From: Maniola hyperantus
Lineage: Eukaryota > Arthropoda > Insecta > Lepidoptera > Nymphalidae
Reading direction: 5' to 3'
Length of the DNA: 64,000 bases
Assembly: GCF_902806685.2 (NCBI RefSeq)
Contig: NC_048537.1
Location: forward strand, 12,050,720-12,114,719
In this document: positions 54,486-64,000 of the stretch, piece by piece
Position numbering within the stretch: position 1 is the stretch's first letter
How the letters are laid out: the number at the start of each line of letters is the position of its first letter
Notes under the pieces: generated by a model
What the model was told of the DNA's origin: nothing
The model's input: only the letters and a program-made list of their open reading frames with translations
Databases searched by the model: none
Translations under genes and position numbers: made by a program

Positions 54486-54710
54486 AATGAATATTAACAC
54501 CCGAATAACGTGCAATAGTTGCGAAGATAAATTTATCCGCGCTTCGGGAAACGGTTCATTTTTCACAGCACCTAACGCTAGGTGTCACATGCTCTGCGAA
54601 GACGCCGTTACTTACGGTATACGTGACGTGAATCCTACGTCAGCCACTGAATTAGCTTTTGGTATTCTTTCACCGAATATTAATTGTCGCTGTTTCCTTT
54701 TATGATGGCT
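54486..54710. repeat. Repeat M11, first copy
   Basis: Shares aatattaa.acccgaataa, ttttcacag.acctaacgct, aggtgtcacatgctctgcga, agacg..gttact and ctttcac.gaat with 60955-61180. Both copies carry an open frame with NARCHMLCED, but frame length differs elsewhere, so the shared peptide probably reflects DNA similarity. Confidence 0.65.
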
Positions 54711-55645
54711 CATATCCAGTTTCTACAAGTCGAACTTTGTTGTGATAACAATTAAATCTTCTATATCAAAGGTAGGGCGGGTAGAAAGCTGCGCGTTTAC
54801 AGGGTTGAAATTCAGGCATGACCTCAGTCCAGCCTATATTAGTCTATTTTTAACTAAGCGTCTATTATAAGGTCAGCACTCCCTAGATGCTTAATCAATA
54901 GATAGATTGTTGCCAAAAGTTAGGACCACACTTCTAAGAATTATGATAATAATATGATGTGTGAGAGTACATAGTAATAAGATCGTTTTTTTTAAAGCTC
55001 ATGGAACCTTAATCCAATAGAACTTAAAGAAGCCTGGCATCTGACTATAGATGCCTACATAAATTTTCCTGTATTTCAGGCACTCTGTCTAAGTTCGAAG
55101 TATAACATATCAGATGTCAGTACCAGGGGTTGAGATACTGACGAGGGAAACGTCAAGAACATTATTGGCGAAGTAAACAAATCCATTTATGTAAAAGGCA
55201 ATGTTTTTGTATATTTTTTTAAGGTAGAGTATAAAACTCCGTTTTATAACTAGACCGATCTGTACCTACTGGTATTTTGTACTGTGTCTCACATGGAATC
55301 AAGTCAGGCTTTTAAGCGTGCTTGAACAATGAACATAGGTCTAACAGGTAGAGGCTACATTAGAAAATTGATAGAAAATTTTCAAATGGATACTACTATT
55401 CATCAATTTTCTACCTGTAACCAGACTAAATGCAAGAGCAATCTCAATACTCAGTCAATAAAGGACTTCAGTATTGTTAGGCCGAGGCAATACTATATAA
55501 TATGTGCCCGAATATACCCTCGTCGTGCCCACATCTACCGAATATTTAGCTGTCGAAGATCTAACACCCCCTTTTGTAGTACATAGAAAATACTGGTACT
55601 TGGTATAGCAACACAAATAACAGAGATGAGTCGTTCTTGTTAATA
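54711..55645. other. Spacer, no gene seen
   Basis: gtagaaaattgat-like words at 55358-55420 (attagaaaattgatagaaaa, catcaattttctac) form an inverted pair. No gene. Confidence 0.4.
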
Positions 55646-55863
55646 TACCACCTGATGCCCACGACATCGTACGCTTGGGTTTAGGTTTTTCAAAATCCCG
55701 TGGGAACTCTGTGATTTTCGAGATAAAAAATAGCCTATGTCACTTTACAGCTCTTTAACTAAACCCTTGAAAAAAATCACGTCGATCTGTTGCTCCGTTG
55801 CGACGTAATTGAAAGACAAACCAACAAACAAACACACTTTCGCATTTATGCTATGGGTATTGA
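55646..55863 (-). mobile_element. H1 Helitron-like copy
   Basis: ctgatgcccacgacatcgta, caaaatcccgtgggaactct, aatagcctatgtcactttac, aaatcacgtcgatctgttgc, tccgttgcgacgtaattgaa, accaacaaacaaacacactt. On the minus strand it starts A|TCAATACCCATAGCATAA. Confidence 0.85.
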
Positions 55864-55876
55864 TAATATGGGTGGT

Positions 55877-57175
55877 GACAAGGAATGTACATTATGCCAT
55901 TCATCTTGATCTACATACGAGTAAAGTTGAGGCAATATATTTAAGGGGGCACGTATTGGTGCAAACTGCTTAATTATTCATCTCATTATTGAAGTTTGCA
56001 GCGTTCCTTTGTGAGTTCCAGTACGAGTGCGCCCCGATAGCCTAGTTTACTGCCGACTTCAGTGCTCCCGAAGTTTTAGAGTATATGTCGCTCCAAGTTA
56101 ATACTTTACAATTGGATGTCGTTGATAGTGTTAGTTTGAATTATTGAGGTCCCCGCGGTTGGAGTGGCTGAACTTCTCTTCAAGATTCATGCTATAACTG
56201 CTATAATAGTAATTTTAACCAGGGTCATAACTCAACATTTCAATTTTATTATCATATCGAAAATATTTTTAAATTATAAAAACTATATTAATACGTTTTG
56301 ACACAATTACATATATCATATCATATATTTATATCATACCTTATGCCAACTATATTTTATTTATTATAATAATTTATCACGTGCATATTTTTATATTACA
56401 AAATACCTACTCATATCATATTTACTCGTTTTAAATAGTAGGTATACTGTGGCAATTAGCTTACATAATAAAATTATTAACTACATTATAACAATTATTA
56501 ATTGATATAGTTAACTATTTAAACTACAGATCTTAAATTATCAAACGCATTTTTAAATAAAATTTAGTAGGTGTTTAAACATTTTAATTGAAACAGAAAA
56601 CCTGCAACTTAACAAAATAAATTAAAGCAATAAATTGTGTTATTTGAATACAGTGATTTATTAAACAAAAGTTAAAGCTGCGACACACTGATAACAAGAA
56701 CCGTGACACCTGCACGTCATTTGTCACGCACTCTGTTGTTCTTTCACTGAATCTGTTTGCCTATCTGGCCTGTCGACTTCCCTCCGTTTTCACGCCAAAT
56801 TGCTTACCGATTCAGATTGCAAGGGTTTAAAGTGTTCAATATGCGGGCGCACAATTCGTTTAGATTGATGGGATGCTGTAAATAAAATGGATCGGAAAAT
56901 TTTCATTCGGTTCTTTACAGCAGATAAAAATAAAAAGGAAACAGCTCGTTATTTTGCACAATATCGCAGGATTTAATTAAAAATAATACTTAAAATGTAA
57001 AAATGACACTATTAAATAGAATCTACTGCTTATTTGATTATATTTTGTCAGACATAATCTAGGAAGGCACTTAATTTAGTTTCCTTTTTAGTCAGGTGAT
57101 GGATCAGCTAAATGAGATATATTTTACTTAATATACTGATCAGAACTCGATAATTGTTATCACACCTTATCATGA
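55877..57175. other. Very AT-rich spacer
   Basis: 56210-56660 is almost pure AT with tatcata and attata words. 56020-56190 is GC-richer but shows no supported frame. Confidence 0.45.
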
Positions 57176-57383
57176 TCACTTCATTATTATTAAGTCTAAT
57201 GCGAAAGTGTTTTTGTTTGGTTGTTTATCCTTCAGTCACACCGGAAATAGAAACAAAATGACGTGATTTTTATAGCCAAAACCTGGAGAGTGACATAAGC
57301 TTTTTACCCCGTCAAAACAAAGAGTTCCTACAGGATTTTTAAAACCTAAATCCACGTGGGCAATGTTGCGAGCATCATCTAAA
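57176..57383 (+). mobile_element. H1 Helitron-like copy, 3' end eroded
   Basis: A|TCACTTCATTATTATTAA start, taatgcgaaagtgtttttgt, ccttcagtcacaccgg, cctggagagtgacataagct, cctaaatccacgtgggcaat, gagcatcat, then CTAA. Confidence 0.8.
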
Positions 57384-57720
57384 TATATACCTCTCTGAAG
57401 TCATTATTTTTCGTTAATTTGGGAATCGCTTCCACTGCTATATATGAGTAAAATGTGTTGCTTAGACCACTTACTTTATTTACAATCAGATAACGCTTCT
57501 GACATTCCCCTCGTCAGAATCCACCCTGCTCTTGACATCCGATATGTTATACTCAACATGTTCTAAAAAAATAAAATGTTTGTGACCTCTTTCTACAAAT
57601 GTTTTTTAAGAGGAAAATCCTTAGTGCGCTTCGCAGCGGTCTTTATACTAACGTAGTTTGGTATTCATTAGAGTAATAACCATTCTAACTCAATAATATA
57701 TTATAGGCAGGTTATAGAAA
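57384..57720. other. Spacer, nothing recognised
   Basis: tccttagtgcgcttcgcagc at 57618 echoes the R4 interior. No gene. Confidence 0.35.
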
Positions 57721-57903
57721 CTAGAATATACGTGTCTGTGGTTTACCAGATTTTTTTAAAAGTGTCTAGTTTTAAAGTTACACGGATTTAAAAATTATAA
57801 AGTAGGTATGTTAATAGGCAAATCCTTGAGCCCGTATAGCTTTGAAAAGAAATAGTTTAACGGAAATCTGGCAAACCACAGACAAAAAATACGTAGATTC
57901 TGG
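57721..57903. mobile_element. MITE M13, 183 bp
   Basis: agaatatacgtgtctgtggt and ttaccagatttttt at the left pair with aaatctggcaaaccacagac and aaaaaatacgtagattct at the right. Non-coding AT-rich centre. Confidence 0.75.
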
Positions 57904-58831
57904 GACTGAAGTTCGTAGGTTTGCAGGAAAGGCCTAAAGTTAGTAGATCAACGTACAAAGACGTAAATGTAGCAACGCTGGGTTGCATACAGGCTGTAGA
58001 TTGGTTAGAAAGTATCCATTGATTTGGTTAATTATTCAAATGAGAGCCATACTACGTTTGTTTGGAGTGCACTACCTATAAACTCCTCTTAATCTTGAAG
58101 TCAAAGCATTGATCCCACATCCAACAGTCTAGAGTTCTGACTTCGGACTTCTGTATTCCATGATTTCTTCTTCTTCCTACATTTAGTAGGAGACCGTCAA
58201 AATATAAGCACCAAAGGGTTGAAATAGTTAAGTGGAAAGAAAATGCAAAACGCAGAACTCTGAACTCACAACTCGAGATCGTTGGTAGTGAGATGACATG
58301 ACTTTGGATTAATTTGAGTATTTAATAATACGTACTTTCCCGATGTGGAACAAGACCTTTGTAATAAACATTTCATTTCCATTATAAGGATTGAGTTTAA
58401 ATCCCAAAGAAGCTTTTAAATTCTAAAAATATGCACAGGATTCCTGAAACAGACTAAGCCAACGTAATTGTGATAAGAACGTGAAATATGCGCTCTAAAT
58501 TCTCTGAAATCCTAATTAAGTATTAAAACATTTTTACAAAAGCCTTTAAATCCCGCACATTCTATTTTTCTGTTTACTTTATTACGAATAATACGCTAGC
58601 AGAGGAAGTACCAACAGAATGGTTTTAAGTAAGAACACATTAAGGGTTATTTTGTTTGAATTTTTTTTGTCATCTCTGGTTGCTGCACATACATCTTGTT
58701 GCAATGACATTGCCGTACCCGGCAGGATATGTTGTACATCGACCTTTAGAAAGAGGTAGCAGTTTCGTATGCTTGGAGTCTCTCTTTATGAACAAATCAG
58801 AAATGGCAATGGCGCAGCGTTGGAAGAGGGG
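57904..58831. other. Spacer, no gene seen
   Basis: No family. The frame starting 58656 runs into the LINE fragment below; its first half has no support. Confidence 0.4.
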
Positions 58832-58972
58832 GGTATTCATAGGGACTAGTTGGACAGACGACATCAAACGAGTAGCAGAGAGCCGCTGGCGGCGTAAGAC
58901 CGTGGTCCCTACAATATATTATGTCTATGTTCAGCAGTGGATATCTATCGGTTGATAATGATAATGATTCTT
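58832..58972 (+). pseudogene. RTE-like LINE, C-terminal ORF fragment
   Basis: SWTDDIKRVAESRWRR and YVQQWISIG then a stop at about 58955, followed by ataatgataatg. These are the last residues of the RTE-like reverse transcriptase ORF common in Lepidoptera, with a gap between the blocks. 5' truncated, no catalytic domain. Confidence 0.75.
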
Positions 58973-59112
58973 GTTTGGTATAGTAGGTATATAACACACC
59001 ACCACCTAATAGACGCCTAATAGCCGACAACCCCGATCGCCAAGCTTAGGCAGTTGCTTAGCATAAAAGTCGGCCCACACCCACTCAGTATCGTCATTCC
59101 GCACATTATCAT

Positions 59113-59287
59113 ATGGGCAGATTACACCTACCGAGTACAGTGGCGAGTCAGTGTCCTCGGCCGAGTACTCGGTTGGTATAAACACTTTAATGAGTGCAAT
59201 TTCGCCGCAATTTCTGCCACAGCACTGTCTCGGCCGAGTGACATTTTACTGTCTCGCTTCACTACTCGGTAGATGTAATCTGCCCAT
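59113..59287. mobile_element. MITE M7, 175 bp
   Basis: atgggcagattacacctacc and gagta open; tactcggtagatgtaatctg and cccat close. Both arms also contain the palindrome ctcggccgag. No coding capacity. Confidence 0.85.
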
Positions 59288-59835
59288 TAATTACGTGATT
59301 TTTAAGTCCACCAATCACAACAAAGCATTCTCCCCTGTTCCCCGCCAATATTTTGTTTTCATGCAAAACCTTGTATATACGTACTCTTGAGGTTGAGTTC
59401 TCTGTGGTAGACAGTTACGATACTATCATAAAGGTTAAATAAATACTAATTAATCACTGTACTGAATAGCTTTAACCACAGTTTGAATATGAAATGAATG
59501 CGCCCATCTGCTTTCCATAATCAAACACATGCAAATTATTTCAGAAGCGCACTTATTAGCACGCACGTTATTATTTCATATGGCGCTGAAACAACAGCTC
59601 AGCCGATATCGAGCCATCCGCTTATGTCCAGGTCTAGATTACACTGATGGGATGATGGTATGCGAAGATATTAATGAGTACAGCTGTGATTTTAATTATA
59701 ATAAGGCTGCGCTTGGTTGGATTTCGGTTACAAAAACGTATGGAAGCGATGATTTTCCGGGTTAAAAAGCAGCTTATGTTCGTCTCCGGGATAATTTCTA
59801 TCAATATTGGTGGCTGTAACAACAGCTCTGTGCCC
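59288..59835. other. Spacer, no gene seen
   Basis: A 78-codon frame at 59529 has no domain and runs towards an H2 copy. No family. Confidence 0.35.
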
Positions 59836-60069
59836 AATAGATGACGCCCGCAACTTTGTAGATTTAGCTATTTCGGTATTTTAGAACTTTCCGAGACAGA
59901 AGAAGCCGATGTCATAGGTTATTTTGACAAAGTTTAGTATATGGGTAGATTGCTTTCGGGAACTTTTCGGAACAAAAGAAACCTATATCATAGGCTATTT
60001 TTGTTCCGGAAAATTAAAGGATTCTCATGGAAATGGTTCAATGGATAGTTAAAATGATGGGGCGTGAAA
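59836..60069 (-). mobile_element. H2-like copy, diverged, part duplicated
   Basis: atagatgacgcccgcaactt, gtagatttagctatttcgg, gaactttccgagacagaaga and gaacttttcggaacaaaaga repeat the same block twice, then ataggctatttttgttccgg and aatgatggggcgtgaaaa. Confidence 0.6.
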
Positions 60070-60115
60070 ACATCAGTACCCTTTAGCGTTTAAACTACCG
60101 TGAGTGATTTCCATT

Positions 60116-60518
60116 ATAAATACTATCTGTCCCGGCTTTACTCACGTGTGTAGTCGACGTTAGCCCGACTAGTTTCGAACCGCACGCGCCACGGTTTTGA
60201 CTGCGGGACGCACGTGCCGCTGCCCGTAGAGCCCGTTGTGAGGGTGTCCCGTCCATTAGCTCCGCGTGCCTGGATTTCGGTGACGGTTCCAGTGATGAAG
60301 AACAGCAGGAACTGTCGGGAGACGATCGGCAGCTGTCTCCCCCCCACCCCAGCCACCCTCACAACGGGCTCTACGGGCAGCGGCACGTGCGTCCCGCAGT
60401 CAAAACCGTGGCGCGTGCGCGGACGGACTCCCTTGAAAAAGGACCCCGTATGGGTTCGAAACTAGTCGGGCTAACGTCGACTACACACGTGAGTAAAGCC
60501 GGGACAGATAGTATTTAT
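60116..60518. mobile_element. Long foldback element M8, 403 bp
   Basis: Arms of about 130 bp: ataaatactatctgtcccgg, ctttactcacgtgtgtagtc, gacgttagcccgactagttt, cggttttgactgcgggacgc, acgtgccgctgcccgtagag, cccgttgtgagggtg, and the exact reverse at the right. The right arm has 34 extra bases (around ccttgaaaaaggaccccgta) missing from the left. The loop (about 60250-60350) is GC-rich. Open frames here read the two arms on either strand and are shadows. Confidence 0.9.
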
Positions 60519-60519
60519 A

Positions 60520-60726
60520 TCAGTACCCTTATTATAAATGCGAAAGTGTGTTTGTTTGTTGGTTTGTCCTTCAATCACGTCGCAACGATTGACGTGATTT
60601 TTTGCATGAGTTAAGATAAAGATCTGGAGAGTGACATATTACTTTTTATCGCGGAAAATCAAAAAGTTCCCACGGGATTTTTAAAAAACCTAATTTCACG
60701 CGAACGAAGTCGCGGGCATCAGCTAG
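60520..60726 (+). mobile_element. H1 Helitron-like copy, complete
   Basis: A|TCAGTACCCTTATTATAA, atgcgaaagtgtgtttgttt, gtttgtccttcaatcacgtc, tctggagagtgacatattac, gttcccacgggatttttaaa, cgcgaacgaagtcgcgggca, tcag, CTAG at 60723 followed by T. 207 bp: the reference copy for H1. Confidence 0.93.
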
Positions 60727-60954
60727 TAGCAGATAAATAGGCAAATACTTTAGCATTTATAATATTAGTATGGTAATATTAGTACATACATAATTTTAAT
60801 TAATTCAAATACTATGTACTTAAGTAAGATAATATTATCGGAAGTGAAATATCAACTCCACAAAACAGAATCATTGATGAACAATCTCTTCCATGTTATA
60901 ATGGAACAAAAAGTCCCGTTTAAACCAGGCCTTAGCGTAATGTTCACAATGAAA

Positions 60955-61180
60955 AATATATTATTAATACCCATAATGTGTTGTAGTTCTGAATATAAAA
61001 ACATCCTCACGTCGGTAAACAGTCCATTTTTCACAGTACCTAACGCTAGGTGTCACATGCTCTGCGAAGACGTTACTTGGTATTTACGTGAGGTGAATTC
61101 AAAGCGTGACACTGAATCAACTTTTGGTGCTCTTTCACTGATGTTTCATGTTACTGTTTATTGTTTCAGGAGCCCATAAT
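60955..61180. repeat. Repeat M11, second copy
   Basis: Aligned with 54486-54710 over about 215 bases. The frame across it (60814-61179) extends upstream into unrelated sequence. Confidence 0.65.
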
Positions 61181-61209
61181 AATAAATATAGTCATGCCAT
61201 TTTAACTCT

Positions 61210-61330
61210 ATGGGTCCACTGACATATCAAAAGTACGGCTCACCTTTAAAATAAGGACTAAAATCGTACTTTTGACATAAAATTTGACGTAAAAAGTTAA
61301 AATGGCGCATGAGGAGTTAAATTTTACGCG
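61210..61330. mobile_element. Repeat M10, second copy
   Basis: gggtccactgacatatcaaa, agtacggctcacctttaaaa, taaggactaaaatcgtactt, ttgacgtaaaaagttaaaat, ggcgcatgagg; see 33942-34065. Confidence 0.65.
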
Positions 61331-61515
61331 TTATAGTTTCTGATGTTTTCATATTATTTTCACCTCATTTGGACTACCATTGGGCTTTGTGCTACATCCG
61401 TGGTTCGCTAGTGAATTATCTACTTTGTACTATGCACTTTATATATAGTAGGTATTCAATTCGTTTGTTGAAGCTCAGTTATTGTATTTTTACCATCTAT
61501 CGCCATCAATGTTAT

Positions 61516-61795
61516 CATCGCATACAGTCGTCATCATCATCACCATCACCAAATAGACGTCCACTGCTGGACATAGGTCTCTTGTAGGGACTTCCACACG
61601 CCACGGTCTTGCGCCGCCTGAGTCTAGCGGCTCCCTGCGACTCGTCTTTCGTCGTCTGTTCACCCAGTCTTCCAATGCTGCGGCTTCCGATGCGAGTCGC
61701 CATTCCAGCACCTTGGGACCCCAACGTCTATCGGTTTTCGGAACTATATGTGCCCTACCCATTGCCACTTCAGCTTCGCAACCTGTTGAGTCATA
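61516..61795 (-). pseudogene. RTE-like LINE, C-terminal ORF fragment, minus strand
   Basis: Reading leftward: MTQQVAKLKWQWVGHIV, then TDRRWGPKVLEWRLASE, then a frameshift into RREPLDSGGARPW and a (gat)n tail. The KLKWQW.GH and RWGPKVLEWR blocks belong to the end of the RTE-like ORF; this copy reaches further upstream than those at 34905 and 58832. 5' truncated. Confidence 0.8.
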
Positions 61796-61804
61796 TACCT
61801 ACAG

Positions 61805-61977
61805 TAAATAAAAAGAAAAATCCAGATTCACTCACTGACTGACACAGCAAAGATCAGCCTAAGCCCTTGGACCTAAAAAGCTGAAATTTTGCGCAAAGTT
61901 TTCTTTATAATACAGACAAGGGATAAGACCGGATTTTGAGAAATTCCCATAATAGCAAAGCCGCGGGTGGTCGCTAG
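61805..61977 (+). mobile_element. CTAG-ended Helitron-like family H6
   Basis: aaaaatccagattcactcac, tgactgacacagcaaagatc, ggacctaaaaagctgaaatt, ttgcgcaaagttttctttat, agcaaagccgcgggtggtcg, CTAG at 61974 followed by T. Confidence 0.7.
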
Positions 61978-62768
61978 TAATAATATAAAAGCAGTGAAAA
62001 AGTTATTGTCTGGCGGTATTATTAAATCTCTATAATATTATCCTACTATTATTCATCAGTTAAATTTTATATCTGAGTAAATAGCCTGATTTGTAGATTG
62101 ACACTAAAAAAAGCATAACTTTGTATCGTAAATTAAATGAAACAATGAAATAGATTTGCAATTTGTTTCGACAATATATTTACCAGCAGAATATAACAAT
62201 TTCAGATACGTGATTATATTGTTGAAACAATAGATAACGAGCAATTTTGTTATAAAATAAAATAATTTAACTGCTCAAATTTAAACCTCCAGCGATGGGT
62301 TGTAATATATTTAATTTGCCCGACGCGATGTGCTTTTATACAAAAGATATGTTGCACCGTGGTTTTTCGAATGTTTTATCATTATTTAATTCGCAAAAAT
62401 GACCTCGTTGAAATTTTAAAGCGATGACAACGGCAATGTAGTGAAAATGTCAGGCGACCGCAACGGCAAACCAATTAAGCGTATCTCTGCCTATAATTCC
62501 CTCCACTAGGGTTGGTAACAATGGCGGAAAATATGGCAAAAATCGCATAGAGACCAGACGACAGAAATTCGATTGTCGCCGGTCAGAACTGATCAGTGTT
62601 AGGTAGATTAACGTGAAATCTGATATTTTGAGGGATGGCCAATTTCCCTTCTTTGATAATGGATAGCGAGGGTGACTAATGATAATAAATTAATTATTAA
62701 GACAGTGTATGAAAGCCGCCCTAACTTAAGATGATGTAAAACATAATAATATTACATACATGTACCTA
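61978..62768. other. AT-rich spacer, no gene seen
   Basis: No family or supported frame. cgctgtcgcc-like GC patches at 62440-62590 without open frame. Confidence 0.4.
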
Positions 62769-62848
62769 TCATCATCATCATGATCAATACTCATCGCCAG
62801 CTCACTACAGTGCACGGGTCTGCTCTCAGATTGAGAAGAGCTTTGTAC
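62769..62848 (-). repeat. S1 SINE tail fragment
   Basis: (atc)n, atgatcaatactcatcgcca, gctcactacagtgcacgggt, ctgctctcagattgagaaga, gctttg. Only the tail end of the SINE. Confidence 0.75.
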
Positions 62849-64000
62849 CTTTACCTAATTACAATCTTATATTTGACAAATGAAAACAAAATAAAAAAAT
62901 GAAAATAAAAAAAATTGTATTTGTATTTGTAAAATATAATGATCAAATTACATTTGCGGTCTACGTAGGTAGCTAAATACATTTGTTTACTAAAAATAAT
63001 TGAATTTTCTAAATGCAACTATAATTGTGTATTGTATCTAAAAGGATAAATGAACTGATTAATATATTACTATCAAACCAGTGGATTAGACCCATTCACT
63101 GGTTTATAAACTTATTTAGTAATTATGCATTTTTAAAGCAGCCCCCAGGATATTCGACAATTATCTTGAGCTAAAACAAAAAAAAACTAATGGAATAAAC
63201 ATAAATTCACCCGAAATAAGTCACCCGATGAAGCAAGTAATTGATATGGATATTCAGCGGTGCATCCTGGGCTGGCCGTCAATTAGAATGGCCGACGCAT
63301 GTAAGTGGTCATGACAAGCCAACACGCGTCTATGTCGGCAGGTCCCCCGACGCGAACCAATTGAGTTCTCGCCTTCTGCACCACATTGATTCCGATCGAC
63401 AACCGAACCAGCTGATGCTCTTATGAAATTAACGTGTTTTAGCCTGGGTAACTGAAATTGAGTTTCAGTTTTTGAAGCAAAGCTTACGGGATAGGGGCCT
63501 AACTCAAAAAAGTACGAACTAAAAAGTCAAAAGATGCGGCAATGAACCGGACTATAGCGCATGCCCACAAACTTCAAAAGTTAACTTTCTGTTGAGGTTG
63601 AGCGTCGACTGGAAGTCCACCTTAAGCGAGACAATAGGTACCCACATTATACATACAATACGTAACGAGATTTTATACGTAAGAAGCTTTGCTTCTGTCA
63701 GATTAATTTTTCTCAAACGGAACTTTTGTAGCTTTAGTTATAAAGTTGACGAATCTCTAACACCTCATATTTCTGGACAGTTTTAAAAATATATAAACAA
63801 ATTCTAAAAATAATACGAAAAACCTTTTGGAAAACAACAAAATTTAATAGGTTTAATCCATCAAGTGCAGATAAAATTGTGCTTTCGATCCAAAATAAAT
63901 AAAAGAAAATCCAATTTTCCTTAGCTAATTATAATCATAGTACGGGCAATAAGATTTCTAATGTCGGACCATTCATGGTACAGTGTAACACAATGCCGTT
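62849..64000. other. Spacer, no supported gene
   Basis: 63229-63430 is GC-richer. An ATG there (MKQVIDMDIQRCILGWP) precedes a consensus-like donor (cat|gtaagt), but nothing else supports an exon. Small dyads: aaaccagtg/cactggttt (63076-63105) and aactgaaattgagtttcagtt-like (63451). Confidence 0.35.

Noticed and set aside
60138..60465. 82- and 83-codon frames on opposite strands
   Set aside because: They are mirror readings of the two arms of the M8 foldback.
63229..63310. Short ATG exon with a gtaagt donor
   Set aside because: About 26 codons with no signal peptide, no upstream promoter and no homology; the donor word alone is too common.

Overview
This window looks like non-coding, repeat-dominated nuclear DNA from a lepidopteran (moth or butterfly). 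The DNA is AT-rich. It is full of interspersed repeats that I recognise as typical of Lepidoptera: short elements ending in a 'gacgaagtcgcg...CTAG' signature, tRNA-headed SINEs, 'ggttccgt...acggaaccct' elements, and RTE-like LINE tails. The species cannot be named from the sequence. I find no intact protein-coding gene, rRNA gene, tRNA gene or CRISPR array. The best coding candidate is a short signal-peptide-like reading frame at 28115, which is interrupted by a transposon.

Positions 1-5610 are a tandem satellite with a 182-bp period (30 full monomers and one decaying edge monomer; the left edge lies outside the window). Two monomer lineages are interleaved, with patchy higher-order repetition. 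Two much weaker and apparently inverted relatives follow at 5625-5905.

From about 6.4 kb to the end, single-copy AT-rich DNA is punctuated by elements. The main class is short non-autonomous Helitron-like elements. Their families are called H1, H2, H3 and relatives here. The best-preserved copies start with TC, end with CTAG after a small GAA-loop hairpin, and lie between A and T. A 963-bp Helitron at 17205-18167 split an older H3 copy and shows the A|T target exactly. The other classes are: (1) foldback or MITE-like DNA elements in at least a dozen families (M1-M13); (2) tRNA-derived SINEs (S1, S2) and the R4 'ggttccgt' elements; (3) LINE 3' fragments (three RTE-like, one Jockey-like) and a Penelope-like remnant with a GIY-YIG core; (4) a hAT-type element at 28304-28792 with an exact 8-bp target duplication and a SINE nested inside it.

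The places most worth a second look are: the satellite and its structure (1-5905); the shared terminal hairpin of all the CTAG-ended families; the M5 element at 53147-53769, which carries a GC-rich exon-like insert absent from its relative at 46534-46828; the secreted-protein-like first exon at 28115 with a TATA box upstream; the perfect palindromes at 19110, 23741 and 37955; and the two overlapping open frames at 39614-40162. The elements do not form a pathway. The common theme is repeated insertion, nesting and mutual truncation of mobile DNA.
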